Below, piece by piece: positions 9,358 to 17,820 of a DNA stretch of 58,173 nucleotides (its first letter is position 1; each line of letters begins with the position of its first letter). Origin of the DNA: an uncultured Oscillibacter sp. (GTDB lineage Bacteria; Bacillota; Clostridia; Oscillospirales; Oscillospiraceae); assembly GCA_910583785.1 (NCBI GenBank), contig CAJTZK010000013.1:1-58173 (forward strand). Direction: 5' to 3'. Made by a program: the position numbers and the translations under genes. Under the pieces are notes generated by a model that had not been told where the DNA came from, did no database searches, and saw only the letters and a program-made list of their open reading frames with translations.

Positions 9358-9390
9358 AATCTTTCCCTCCGCAATCCGACAATTTTCTTT

Positions 9391-9418
9391 AGTATACCAC
9401 AAATGAGACGGTTGTGCA
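9391..9418 (-). promoter_or_regulatory. Promoter of the GH25 gene
   Basis: On the reverse strand TGCACA and TATACT are 16 nt apart, with TGG before the -10 (extended -10), 34 nt upstream of the start. Confidence 0.55.
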
Positions 9419-9467
9419 CGGTAAATTGACTTGGCCCACGCCGCCCTATCTTGGGAGTTTCCGGTCA

Positions 9468-9516
9468 CGCGTTTTATAGGAGGAACGCGGCGCAGGGACG
9501 GGTCCATGGGCCCGCC
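9468..9516 (+). repeat. Dispersed intergenic repeat, copy A
   Basis: Begins GCGTTTTATAGGAGGAAC and continues with a GC-rich stretch. The first 18 bases are identical to the reverse complement of 21280-21297 and the rest is similar. It lies in the 315-base gap between the GH25 and thioredoxin genes, which otherwise holds only the GH25 promoter and a TATAAT at 9632-9637 before trxA. Confidence 0.5.
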
Positions 9517-9672
9517 TCTGCTGCCTCCATCCCTTTCGTGGAAAGGGCGCGCCTGGGACGTCCAGGCCCGCTCCGGTTCTTCCGGATGGCCCGCTCTGTG
9601 ATAACATCACGGAAGGAAGGGGAATTTCAAGTATAATGAGGTACATAACATAGAACACAAGGAGGTCAAGCA

Positions 9673-9978
9673 ATGTCTGCTCTCAATATCAACCAAAGGA
9701 ATTTCCAAACCGAAGTGATAAACTCCGACAAACCCGTCCTGCTGGATTTCTGGGCATCCTGGTGCGGCCCCTGCCGGATGGTAGCCCCCATCCTGGAAGA
9801 AATCGCGGCGGAGCGCCCCGACATCAAGGTTGGCAAGGTCAACGTGGACGAACAGCCGGAACTGGCGGGCCAGTTCGGCGTGATGAGCATTCCCACCCTC
9901 GTGGTGATGAAGAATGGCCGGGCCGTCTGCCAGTCCGTGGGGGCGCAGCCGAAAGAGCGCATCCTCTCGATGCTGTAA
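9673..9978 (+). CDS. trxA: Thioredoxin
   Basis: 101 residues with the redox motif W30-C31-G-P-C34 and the cis-proline segment SIPTLVV, full length for thioredoxin. It reduces protein disulfides in the cytoplasm using electrons from thioredoxin reductase. AAGGAGG stands 9 nt before the ATG and a TATAAT lies at 9632. First gene of a three-gene run with a rhodanese and a CoA-disulfide-reductase-like flavoprotein (gap of 12 nt to the next gene), which points to persulfide or low-molecular-weight thiol handling rather than general housekeeping alone. Confidence 0.95.
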   Translation: MSALNINQRNFQTEVINSDKPVLLDFWASWCGPCRMVAPILEEIAAERPDIKVGKVNVDEQPELAGQFGVMSIPTLVVMKNGRAVCQSVGAQPKERILSML

Positions 9979-9990
9979 GGAGGGCGCAAA

Positions 9991-10311
9991 ATGGGATTCT
10001 TTGACTTTTTACAGGGCGCTGATATTCAGCAGGGCGTGCGGGAATACGGCGAGACCCCCGGCGCGTTACTGCTGGATGTCCGCACTCCCCAGGAGTACCG
10101 GGAGGGCCATATCCCCGGCAGCAAAAACGTGCCGCTGCAATCCCTTAGCTCCGGAGACCCCATGAAAGCTGGCAAGGACACGCCCCTCTTCGTGTACTGC
10201 CACAGCGGCGCCAGAAGCCGCCAGGCGGCCGCCCTCCTGGCCCAGATGGGCTATACCAACGCGAAAAATATCGGCGGCATCGCCGCCTACCGTGGAAAGG
10301 TGGAACACTGA
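9991..10311 (+). CDS. Single-domain rhodanese-like sulfurtransferase
   Basis: 106 residues. The rhodanese fold signature LLLDVRTPQEYREGHIPGS is followed by the active-site loop with C70 in YCHSGARS. Such proteins carry a persulfide on the cysteine and pass sulfane sulfur to an acceptor. AAGGAGG precedes the ATG. It sits between trxA and a flavoprotein that has its own rhodanese domain, 1 nt before that gene's ATG, so the three are almost certainly cotranscribed and act together on polysulfide or persulfide. Confidence 0.92.
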   Translation: MGFFDFLQGADIQQGVREYGETPGALLLDVRTPQEYREGHIPGSKNVPLQSLSSGDPMKAGKDTPLFVYCHSGARSRQAAALLAQMGYTNAKNIGGIAAYRGKVEH

Positions 10312-10312
10312 C

Positions 10313-12004
10313 ATGAAGGTTGTCATCATCGGAGGCGTAGCGGGCGGCGCAACGGCGGCCGCCCGGCTCCGCAGGCTGGACGAAACGGCGGAGATCGTCG
10401 TCTTCGAACGCTCGGGCTACATTTCCTACGCCAACTGCGGCCTGCCCTATTACATCGGCGGAACCATCCAGGACCCCGCAGCCCTGACCCTCCAGACACC
10501 GGAGAGCTTCTTCTCCCGCTTCCGTGTGGACATGCGGGTGCGCCATGAAGCCACCGCCATCCATCCGGAGCGCAAAACCGTCACCGTCCAAAACCTGGAA
10601 ACCGGGGAGACCTTTGAGGAGCCCTACGACCAGCTCATCCTCTCCCCTGGCGCGAAGCCCACCCAGCCCCGCCTCCCCGGCGTGGGACTGGAGCAGCTCT
10701 TCACCCTGCGGACCGTGGAGGACACCTTCCGCATCAAGGAGTACATTCAGGCCCGCCATCCCCGGTCTGCCGTGCTGGCAGGGGGCGGCTTCATCGGTTT
10801 GGAGCTGGCGGAGAACCTGCGGGAGCTGGGGCTGGAGGTCACCATCGTCCAGCGGCCCCGGCAGCTGATGAACCCCTTTGACCCGGACATGGCGGCCTTC
10901 CTCCACAGTGAGATGCGGGCCCACGGCGTAAAGCTGGCCCTGGGCTATACAGTGGAGGGCTTTGAGGAGAAGGACGGCGGCGTGGACGTGCTGCTGAAGG
11001 ACCAGGCTCCCCTCCACGCCGACATGGTGGTACTGGCCATCGGCGTCACGCCGGACACCGCCCTGGCCAAGGAGGCGGGCCTGGAGCTGGGCCTCAAGGG
11101 CAGCATCGTGGTCAACAGCCGGATGGAGACCTCCGTCCCCGGCATCTACGCCGTGGGCGACGCCGTGCAGGTCCGGCACTACGTCACCGGGCAGGACACC
11201 CTGCTCTCCCTGGCGGGGCCCGCTAACAAACAGGGACGCATCGCGGCGGACAACATCTGCGGCGGGGACAGCCGCTACCTGGGCAGCCAGGGCAGCTCCG
11301 TCATCAAGGTCTTCGGCATGACGGCGGCCGTCACTGGCATCAGCGAGTCCAACGCCCGGAAGGCGGGCCTGGAGGTGGACAAGGTAGTCCTCTCCCCCAT
11401 GAACCACGCAGGCTACTACCCCGGTGGAAAGCTGATGACCATGAAGTTGGTCTTTGAAAAAGGGACCTACCGCCTCCTAGGGGCCCAGATCGTGGGCTAC
11501 GAGGGCGTGGATAAGCGGATCGACGTGCTGGCCACGGCCATCCACGCCGGGCTGACCGCCATCCAGCTCAAGGACTTGGACCTGGCCTACGCGCCCCCCT
11601 ACTCCTCCGCCAAGGACCCGGTGAACATGGCGGGCTTCCTGGTGGAAAACCTCGCCAAGGGCGTGGTGAAGCAGTTCCACCTGGAAGAAGTAGCGGACCT
11701 GCCCAGGGACGGCAGCGTCACGCTGCTGGACGTCCGGACCCAGGCGGAGTACGAAGGAGGCCATATCGGGGGCTTCCGCAACATCCCCGTAGACGAGCTG
11801 CGGGAACGCCTGGGCGAAGTGGAGCCCGGCAAGCCCGTCTACGTCATTTGCCAGAGCGGCCTGCGGAGCTACATCGCCTGCCGCATCCTGGCGGGATATG
11901 GCTACGAAACCTATAATTTCTCCGGCGGCTTCCGGTTCTACGGCGCGGTGATGAACGACCGCCGCCTGGACCAGCAGGCGGCCGCCTGCGGCATGGACCA
12001 ATAA
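10313..12004 (+). CDS. CoA-disulfide reductase / NADH-dependent persulfide reductase with C-terminal rhodanese
   Basis: 563 residues. N-terminal FAD motif VIIGGVAGGATAAARL; redox C42 in SYANCGLPYY, the single-cysteine active site of the CoADR/Nox class; second nucleotide fold AGGGFIGLELAENL; FAD-binding GIYAVGDAV; dimer domain with AHAGLTAIQLKDL-like segment; rhodanese domain from about 465 with C513 (VICQSGLRS). This layout is that of CoADR-rhodanese (Npsr/CoADR-RHD) enzymes that reduce persulfides or CoA-disulfide with NAD(P)H. Context with trxA and a second rhodanese supports sulfur-stress or polysulfide metabolism. Substrate cannot be settled from sequence. Confidence 0.88.
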   Translation: MKVVIIGGVAGGATAAARLRRLDETAEIVVFERSGYISYANCGLPYYIGGTIQDPAALTLQTPESFFSRFRVDMRVRHEATAIHPERKTVTVQNLETGETFEEPYDQLILSPGAKPTQPRLPGVGLEQLFTLRTVEDTFRIKEYIQARHPRSAVLAGGGFIGLELAENLRELGLEVTIVQRPRQLMNPFDPDMAAFLHSEMRAHGVKLALGYTVEGFEEKDGGVDVLLKDQAPLHADMVVLAIGVTPDTALAKEAGLELGLKGSIVVNSRMETSVPGIYAVGDAVQVRHYVTGQDTLLSLAGPANKQGRIAADNICGGDSRYLGSQGSSVIKVFGMTAAVTGISESNARKAGLEVDKVVLSPMNHAGYYPGGKLMTMKLVFEKGTYRLLGAQIVGYEGVDKRIDVLATAIHAGLTAIQLKDLDLAYAPPYSSAKDPVNMAGFLVENLAKGVVKQFHLEEVADLPRDGSVTLLDVRTQAEYEGGHIGGFRNIPVDELRERLGEVEPGKPVYVICQSGLRSYIACRILAGYGYETYNFSGGFRFYGAVMNDRRLDQQAAACGMDQ

Positions 12005-12008
12005 AGAG

Positions 12009-12053
12009 AGGCTCCCCTCCCCCGCGCCGCCAGGCGTCCGGGGAGGGGAGCTC
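12009..12053. terminator. Bidirectional terminator between CoADR and the Crp/Fnr gene
   Basis: GCTCCCCTCCCC pairs with GGGGAGGGGAGC in the gap between two convergent genes. Confidence 0.75.
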
Positions 12054-12719
12054 TTACGCATCCCGCAGGGTTTCCAGCTTTCCCGTGTCCAGCAGCTCCA
12101 CGGATCCCCGGGCCAGCCGGACCATGCCCTCGCCCTGGAAATAGCGCAGCATCCGGGTGACCACCTCCCGGTGGGTGCCCAGGTGGTTGGCGATGGTCTC
12201 ATGGGTGAGCTTCAAAAGCCCCGTGCCCTCAATGGCGGCCTCCTCCAGCAAAAAGGCGGCCACACGCTTGTCCATGCTCTTCCACATGACCTGCTCGATG
12301 AGCCACATGACCTCCGAGAACCGGGCCGCCATGATCTCGTTGGTGTAGTTGGACAGCGGCGCGGACTCCTCCATGACCTGGCGGTACGCCTCCGGCGGGA
12401 TGAGCCAGAGGTCCGTATCCTTCTCCGCCTCAATGGTGATGTCAAATTGGACGCTCCGCATCATGCAGGAGGCGGAAAACAGGCACAGGTCCCGGTCGAA
12501 CAGGCGGTAAATCGTAACCTCCCGCCCCTCCTCCGACAAAATATAGGCCCGGAGCTGGCCGGATTTCACCAGCAGCACTCCCGTGCACTCCCCGCCGCCG
12601 CGGTAGAGTACGGTCCCCCTTTTCACGGCCCTCCTGGCCAGACTGCCCCGCAAGCGCTCCCGCTGGGCCTCCGTCAGCTGGCGCCATATGGGAAAGCACT
12701 GTTCAAAATCCATGTCCAT
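12054..12719 (-). CDS. Crp/Fnr-family transcription regulator
   Basis: 221 residues: cyclic-nucleotide-binding-like beta-roll (residues 10-125, FEQCFPIWRQL, SGQLRAYILSEEGREVTIYRL) and winged helix (about 150-221; recognition helix THREVVTRMLRYF). No N-terminal cysteine cluster for an Fnr-type iron-sulfur centre is seen, though C in LFSASCMM is notable. Two close starts, ATG 12719 and ATG 12713, are each served by the doubled GGAGGAAGGAGG. It is convergent with the trxA-rhodanese-CoADR operon, whose regulator it may be; similar regulators control sulfur or nitrosative stress genes. Target inferred from position only. Confidence 0.88.
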   Translation of the reverse strand: MDMDFEQCFPIWRQLTEAQRERLRGSLARRAVKRGTVLYRGGGECTGVLLVKSGQLRAYILSEEGREVTIYRLFDRDLCLFSASCMMRSVQFDITIEAEKDTDLWLIPPEAYRQVMEESAPLSNYTNEIMAARFSEVMWLIEQVMWKSMDKRVAAFLLEEAAIEGTGLLKLTHETIANHLGTHREVVTRMLRYFQGEGMVRLARGSVELLDTGKLETLRDA

Positions 12720-12877
12720 CCTCCTTCCTCCTTCGGCGTTACCAATCCCTAAGACAAAGTATAGTGCCACCGCCAGGGAATTGCAAGCCGCCGGGGGAAA
12801 AATCCCGGGAATCCGCGCAAACTTCTACCCCGGCCCGCCTGCCGGGGAAACGTCCATTAAGAGAATCTAAAAAACAG

Positions 12878-12906
12878 TTGACGCGGAGGATTTTTTATGG
12901 TATGAT
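12878..12906 (+). promoter_or_regulatory. Promoter of tRNA-Thr
   Basis: TTGACG and TATGAT with a 17-nt spacer, about 90 nt upstream of the tRNA. The remaining 12720-12877 shows only a short GC hairpin. Confidence 0.75.
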
Positions 12907-12997
12907 GTCATACGGTTTAAGGCACAGCGGGACCCCGTCCTCCCCCTCCAGCGGGACAGGCAGGACCGTTCCGGCGGGGCCTGTTGCCACCGGGTAT

Positions 12998-13072
12998 GCT
13001 AGCGTGGCTCAATGGCAGAGCACATCACTCGTAATGATGGGGTTGTGGGTTCGATTCCCACCGCTAGCTCCA
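12998..13072 (+). tRNA. tRNA-Thr (anticodon CGU)
   Basis: 75 nt with CCA encoded. Acceptor arms GCTAGCG/CGCTAGC, D stem GCTC/GAGC, anticodon stem CATCA/TGATG with loop CTCGTAA, T stem GTGGG/CCCAC with loop TTCGATT. Reads ACG codons. Confidence 0.95.
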
Positions 13073-13076
13073 GCAC

Positions 13077-13139
13077 AGAAATTCCCTCCACAGCACGGTT
13101 CCCAGTGAAACTGGGAACCGTGCTGTGGAGGGAATTTCT
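13077..13139 (+). terminator. Very long perfect hairpin behind tRNA-Thr
   Basis: 30-base arms (13077-13106 and 13110-13139) are perfectly complementary around a GAA loop. It starts 5 nt after the tRNA and probably ends transcription or defines 3' processing, but only a weak T tract (CCCTTTT) follows. Confidence 0.7.
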
Positions 13140-13191
13140 CCCTTTTACCCTTCGTGCTGGTGAAAGGCCGCTTTCCGGAGGGTCCGCCAAA

Positions 13192-13716
13192 TTAACGGCG
13201 CGGCCGTTCTCCATGGTGAATGACCGCCTGATAAATGCGCGTTCCTTTAACGGCCCTCTGAAACCTTATAAAAAACAGCCCCTCGCTTTGGGCCAACTCC
13301 AAAATGAGGCTCTCCAGGCCTTGGCTTGGGTGATAGACCCCCATATACAGATCATTGCCATTCAATATAAGCATGGAATTGCACTCCGGCAAAACAATAT
13401 TGATATAATCCCTTGCCTTCCATTCTCCCGCAAAACAATGCTCAATGAGGCCTGCCAGCTGTCCCAAATCCGGATTTTCAAAAACCTCGTGCCCTGACAA
13501 CCATGCCGAAACCCAAAAATCGTAGTAACTATATAACTTGATGAGCATGCTCGTAAATTTCCTGTTGATTTCCGCCCGGTTATGCTGAAAAAATTCCTCA
13601 ACTTCAAAACAGCGGTTTCCGGGTTTTTGGGGACCTGTCCCCGGGAAAATATCAATGCGGTAAACCGGCCCTTCGATGAGCTCATCGATTTTGGAAATGA
13701 CATCTGTTCGTTTCAT
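13192..13716 (-). CDS. Conserved hypothetical protein
   Basis: 174 residues from ATG 13716; the longer frame starting at 13779 lacks a clear ribosome site, and the chosen one is weak too (GGGGTACAGAA). The N-terminal part (EGPVYRIDIFPGTGP, RCFEVEEFF) resembles a family of small Firmicutes proteins of unknown function that I recall as sharing a VIDxxPxxVP...FFEVE pattern. No signal peptide, membrane span or catalytic motif is visible; it is rich in aromatic residues and probably cytoplasmic. It stands alone between tRNA-Thr and the hydrogenase genes. No function is proposed. Confidence 0.65.
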   Translation of the reverse strand: MKRTDVISKIDELIEGPVYRIDIFPGTGPQKPGNRCFEVEEFFQHNRAEINRKFTSMLIKLYSYYDFWVSAWLSGHEVFENPDLGQLAGLIEHCFAGEWKARDYINIVLPECNSMLILNGNDLYMGVYHPSQGLESLILELAQSEGLFFIRFQRAVKGTRIYQAVIHHGERPRR

Positions 13717-13934
13717 TTCTGTACCCCATAAACCAAGATTGAATGCCCTGAGTATACCATAGCCAGCTTTCCGTTTCAATCTGAGATTCGTTCCATTGCG
13801 GCCGTTTCAAACCCGCAATGCGGACGGTGAACGGGGGAGCTTTTCCGCTTCCAGCCGCAATCCGCTTCGCGGGGCTCGCAGCTGGTTTCCGGTGTACCCC
13901 AACAACCGGGATTGTCTCTCCCTGCACTTGGAAA

Positions 13935-13966
13935 ACATCCGCAGGAAGGTTCCTTCCTGCGGATGT
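13935..13966 (-). terminator. Terminator of the hydrogenase operon
   Basis: ACATCCGCAGGAAGG and its complement, followed on the reverse strand by TTTT, 47 nt after the hydA stop codon. Confidence 0.75.
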
Positions 13967-14012
13967 CCAGTTTGTTCCCTTTTGGGTTGTTCCAGGCCAG
14001 GGTTCCTGCGGT

Positions 14013-15773
14013 TTACCGCTCCCCCTCCGCCGTCCGCTGCCCCGCCGCCCTGGCGGACCAGCCGTTGTGGTCCGTATGCAGCAGGTGGTGGGACCGCTCT
14101 CCCAGGGGCTTTTTGAGGTAAGTCCGGTACAGGGCCTGCACATCCGGGTTCTCGTGGGAGAACCGGATTGCGGAGCCCGCGTCCAGCTTCCACAGCTGGC
14201 TGCCCCGGGCCCCGGCGTACTCCTGCCCGCCGTGAATGGGCTGGCCGCCGCCCCCGGCGCAGCCGCCGGGGCAGGCCATGACCTCCACGAAGTCGTACTC
14301 CACGGCTCCCTCCTCAATGGCCTCCATCAGCCGCCGGGTATTGGCCAATCCGCTGACCACCGCCACCCGCACGTCCCCCGCGCCGGGGATGTTGAAGGCC
14401 GCTTCCTTCCAGGGCTTCTCTCCCCGGACGGCCTTGAAGGCGTCTGCGTCCGGGTTCTTCCCGGTGGCCAGATAATAGGCGCTCCGCAGGGCCGCGTCCA
14501 TGACGCCGCCTGTTGCGCCGAAGATCACCGCCGCGCCCGTGCCCGTGCCCAGGGGGCTGTCGAACTCCGCCTCCTCCAGGTCCGCCGGGACAATGCAGTC
14601 ACTGCGGAACAGGCGGCACATCTCCCGGGTGGTCAGCACCACGTCCACGTCCGGGTCGCCGCAGGCGTCCCGCATGGTGGGCAGCTCACTCTCCGCCTTC
14701 TTGGCGGAACAGGGCATGATGGAGGCCACAAAGACCTTCTTCGGATCCAGGCCCATTTTCTCCGCGAAATAGCTCTTTGCCACCGCGCCGAACATCTGCT
14801 GGGGGGACTTGGCTGTGGACAAATGGTCCGTATAACTGGGGTACTGGGTCTTGAGGAACCGCACCCAGCCGGGACAGCAGGAGGTAAACATGGGCCAGCG
14901 GTACTTCCCCCGGTGGGTGAAGCGGTCGATGAACTCGCTGCCCTCCTCCATGATGGTGAGGTCGGCGGCGAAGTTGGTGTCAAACACGTAGTCAAAGCCG
15001 ATGCGTTTCAGCGCCGCCACCATGCGGCCCGTGGTGGCCTGTTTCGACGGGAGGTTGAAGACCTCCGCCCAGGCCACCCGCACCGCCGGGGCCACCTGGA
15101 TAATCGTAGTAATCTCGGGGTCCGCCAGGGCCCGGAGGACCTTCGTCGTGTCGTCCCGGACCGTCAGGGCCCCGGTGGGACAGTGGGTAACGCACTGTCC
15201 GCAGAATACGCAGTCCGTGTTTTTGAGATAGCGGTTATAGCTCACGTCCACGGTGGTCCGGGAGCCGGTGCCCGCCACGTCCCAGATGTTCATGCCCTGG
15301 ATTTTGTCGCAGACCTGGACGCAGCGCATGCACTTGATGCACTTGCCGGCCTCCCGGACGATGGGGACGCTCAGGTCCACGTTGGAGCGCTCCGGCTGGA
15401 CCTTATAGGGCTGGTAGTGGATGTTCAGGTCGTGGGAGAGCTTCTGGAGCTCACAGTAGCCGCTCCGCACACAAACGGTGCAGTTGGAATTGTGCTGGGA
15501 GAGAATCAGCCGGAGGTTTGTTTTCCGGGCGTCACGCACTCGCGGGGAGTTGGTGTAAATCACCATGCCCTCCAGGATTTCCGTGTTGCAGGCGGGGACC
15601 AGGCGCTCCGTGCCCTCCACCTCCACCATGCACATGCGGCAGGCGGCGATCTCGTTCAGCTCCTTCAAATAGCACAGGTGGGGAATGGGGATGCCCGCCT
15701 TTTCCGCCGCGTTCAGGATGGTGGTCCCCTTGGGGGCGGCGAGCTCCCGGCCGTTGATTGTAAAGTTTACCAT
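14013..15773 (-). CDS. hydA: [FeFe] hydrogenase catalytic subunit
   Basis: 586 residues from ATG 15773, which overlaps the stop of the upstream gene by 7 nt. Domains in order: [2Fe-2S] plant-type ferredoxin (PHLCYLKELNEIAACRMC), His-Cys3 [4Fe-4S] site (HNSNCTVC...GYC), two [4Fe-4S] clusters (CIKCMRCVQVC, CVFCGQCVTHC), then the H-cluster domain with its three motifs TSCCPGW, MPCSAKK and ACPGGCAGGGG, and the small-subunit tail (KPLGERSHHLLHTDH). All H-cluster cysteines are present, so it should evolve or oxidise H2. No HydEFG maturases lie in the window. Electron partner is the flavoprotein encoded just upstream. Confidence 0.95.
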   Translation of the reverse strand: MVNFTINGRELAAPKGTTILNAAEKAGIPIPHLCYLKELNEIAACRMCMVEVEGTERLVPACNTEILEGMVIYTNSPRVRDARKTNLRLILSQHNSNCTVCVRSGYCELQKLSHDLNIHYQPYKVQPERSNVDLSVPIVREAGKCIKCMRCVQVCDKIQGMNIWDVAGTGSRTTVDVSYNRYLKNTDCVFCGQCVTHCPTGALTVRDDTTKVLRALADPEITTIIQVAPAVRVAWAEVFNLPSKQATTGRMVAALKRIGFDYVFDTNFAADLTIMEEGSEFIDRFTHRGKYRWPMFTSCCPGWVRFLKTQYPSYTDHLSTAKSPQQMFGAVAKSYFAEKMGLDPKKVFVASIMPCSAKKAESELPTMRDACGDPDVDVVLTTREMCRLFRSDCIVPADLEEAEFDSPLGTGTGAAVIFGATGGVMDAALRSAYYLATGKNPDADAFKAVRGEKPWKEAAFNIPGAGDVRVAVVSGLANTRRLMEAIEEGAVEYDFVEVMACPGGCAGGGGQPIHGGQEYAGARGSQLWKLDAGSAIRFSHENPDVQALYRTYLKKPLGERSHHLLHTDHNGWSARAAGQRTAEGER

Positions 15774-17605
15774 TTCTCCACACGTCCTCCCTTGAAGATT
15801 CCATAGCCGAAGTGGTCGCACCGCAGGCACCGGGAGGACTCCTGCCCGGCCTCTTGGTCCGTCATGCCGCATTCGATGCACTGGAAGTCGCCCTTGCGCT
15901 CACAGGCGCCCCGCTCGGTGGCGTTGACCCGGCCCCGGGGGCGGAGGTCCGTACACCGGGGGGTGGGGACCTTGACCTCGGACTCAATCTCGTGCTTGAA
16001 GCCCAAATACTCGTCGATGTTGGCGGCGGCGGCCTTGCCCGCCGCGATGGCCCGGATGACCGTGGCCGGGCCCGTCACGCAGTCGCCCCCGGCGAAGACG
16101 CCCACCATGTCGGGCAGCTGGGTGCTGGAGTCCGCCAGCAGGGCCCCGCCTCTTTGAATCTTGATGCCCGTCTGCTCCAGGCCCCGGGTCTCGATGCCCT
16201 GGCCGATGGCCACGATGATGGTGTCCGCCGGGATGCGCAGGGGCTCCACGTCGGCGGTGTTGGGCCGGGGACGGCCCGCCTTGTCCATCTCGCCGATGAT
16301 CTGGGGCTGGGTCCAGAGAGCCGCCACGTGGCCGTTCTCGTCGGCCTCGATGCGCAGAGGGGCCTGGAGGGTCAGCACTTCCGCACCCTCGGCAATCGCT
16401 CCTTCAACCTCCTCGGCCTGAGCGGTCATATCCTCCTGGCGGCGGCGGTAGACGCAGGTCACCTTCTCCGCCCCCAGGCGGATGGCGGAGCGGGTCACGT
16501 CCATGGCGACATTTCCGCCGCCGATGACCGCCACGTTCTGCCCCGTGAAGTCCGGCATCTCGTTGTCCCCGATGTGGCGCAGCAGCTCCACGGCGGAGAC
16601 CACGCCCAGGCTGTCCTCCCCCTCAATGCCCGTCTTTTTGTCGGTATGGGCCCCGATGGAGAGATAGAGGCAGTCGTACTCCTGCTTCAATTCGTCGAAG
16701 GAAACATCGGTGCCCACGTCCACCCCGGTATGTACCTCAATGCCCAGGGACAGGATGGAGGCGATCTCCCCGTCCAGCTTCTCCCGGGGGAAGCGGTAGC
16801 TGGGGATGCCGTAGCGCATCATGCCGCCCAGGGCCTTTTGTTTTTCGTAGACTGTGACCTTGTGGCCCATGAGGGCCAGATAATAGGCCGCCGACAATCC
16901 GCCGGGGCCGCCGCCGATAATCGCCACGGATTTCCCCGTGGCCTTGGCAGGCTTGGGCTGGGGCACGTCCCCGGCCTGGTCCACGGCGTAGCGCTTCAGC
17001 CCCCGGATGTTCAGGGCGTCGTCCACCATGTTCCTCCGGCAGCGGGCCTCACAGGGGTGCTCGCAGATATAGGCGCAGGCCGTGGGGAAGGGATTGTCCT
17101 TGCGGATGAGGCGCACCGCGTCCTCGCAGCGTCCCTCTCCGATGAGGGCGATGTAGCCCGGGATATCCACCCCGGCGGGGCACAGCGCCACGCAGGGCAC
17201 GGGGTTTTTGAGGCTCCCCAGGCAGCGGTGGTGAAGGATATGCTCCTCGTAATCGTCCCGGAAGCCCTTGAGGCCCATGAGGACCAGGCTGGCGGCGTCG
17301 GTGCCGATGGCGCAGTCCGCCGTGTCCACAATGACCTGGGCGGTTTTCTCAATCCGCCGGAGGATGCCCAGATCCGGTTCCCCGTCCAGCACCTCCCGGA
17401 TCATGTTGGAAAGCTGGGTCAATCCGATGCGGCAGGGCACGCACTTGCCGCAGGTCTGGGCCCGGCAGAGGTCCAGGAAATTCAGGGCCATGTCCACAGG
17501 GCAGAGGCCCGGCGGGCTGGCCGCGATGCGCCGCTCCATGTTCCGGTAGAGCTGCTCCACCACCGCCTGGGCCTGGCCGGGGGTCTTCACTTCCAGTCTG
17601 CTCAT
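15767..17605 (-). CDS. GltD-like FAD/NAD(P) oxidoreductase with NuoF-type iron-sulfur domain, hydrogenase partner
   Basis: 612 residues. Residues 40-110 are the NuoF C-terminal cluster domain (C52, C55, C58 and C98, the N3-type spacing) but the NuoF FMN/NADH domain is missing. Residues 150-560 are a glutamate-synthase-small-subunit-like module: cysteine-rich cluster region (CEHPCEARCRRN), FAD motif VAIIGGGPGGLSAAYYL, NAD(P) motif AVIGGGNVAMDVTRSA, and GVFAGGDCVTGPATV. The C-terminus carries CIECGM...CLRCDHFGYG. Overlaps hydA by 7 nt. It presumably moves electrons between NAD(P)H and the hydrogenase. This two-gene layout fits the glutamate-synthase-linked [FeFe] group (A2 as I recall from HydDB), whose physiology is poorly known. 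Confidence 0.88.
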   Translation of the reverse strand: MSRLEVKTPGQAQAVVEQLYRNMERRIAASPPGLCPVDMALNFLDLCRAQTCGKCVPCRIGLTQLSNMIREVLDGEPDLGILRRIEKTAQVIVDTADCAIGTDAASLVLMGLKGFRDDYEEHILHHRCLGSLKNPVPCVALCPAGVDIPGYIALIGEGRCEDAVRLIRKDNPFPTACAYICEHPCEARCRRNMVDDALNIRGLKRYAVDQAGDVPQPKPAKATGKSVAIIGGGPGGLSAAYYLALMGHKVTVYEKQKALGGMMRYGIPSYRFPREKLDGEIASILSLGIEVHTGVDVGTDVSFDELKQEYDCLYLSIGAHTDKKTGIEGEDSLGVVSAVELLRHIGDNEMPDFTGQNVAVIGGGNVAMDVTRSAIRLGAEKVTCVYRRRQEDMTAQAEEVEGAIAEGAEVLTLQAPLRIEADENGHVAALWTQPQIIGEMDKAGRPRPNTADVEPLRIPADTIIVAIGQGIETRGLEQTGIKIQRGGALLADSSTQLPDMVGVFAGGDCVTGPATVIRAIAAGKAAAANIDEYLGFKHEIESEVKVPTPRCTDLRPRGRVNATERGACERKGDFQCIECGMTDQEAGQESSRCLRCDHFGYGIFKGGRVEKW

Positions 17606-17649
17606 GACGTCACTTCTTTCCTAAAAATTTTTTTGGTTTCCTAAATATT

Positions 17650-17678
17650 ATTATGGAGGCAGGGGTTGGAAATGTCAA
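17650..17678 (-). promoter_or_regulatory. Promoter of the hydrogenase operon
   Basis: Reverse-strand TTGACA and CATAAT are 17 nt apart, 45 nt upstream of the flavoprotein start. The start itself has only a weak ribosome site (GAAAGAAG). Confidence 0.65.
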
Positions 17679-17775
17679 GCAAAGTTATAAAATAGACAAT
17701 CTTTTTTTTAATGAACCCGCTTTTCTTGTGAAAACTTTCTCAAGAGCGGCGCAGGCGCCCCGGCGCGAGGCGGAA

Positions 17776-17814
17776 AAAGCGGCTGCCCGCCTCTGGGCAG
17801 CCGCTTTTTTCCAC
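17776..17814 (-). terminator. Terminator of the XRE-family gene
   Basis: AAAAAGCGGCTGCCC pairs with GGGCAGCCGCTTTTTT; T runs on both strands make it potentially bidirectional. Confidence 0.8.
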
Positions 17815-17820
17815 GGAGCT

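Noticed and set aside
13818..17644. Long forward open frames (662 and 610 residues) antisense to the hydrogenase genes
   Set aside because: They are shadows of GC-rich coding DNA; the reverse strand carries full hydrogenase and flavoprotein motifs.
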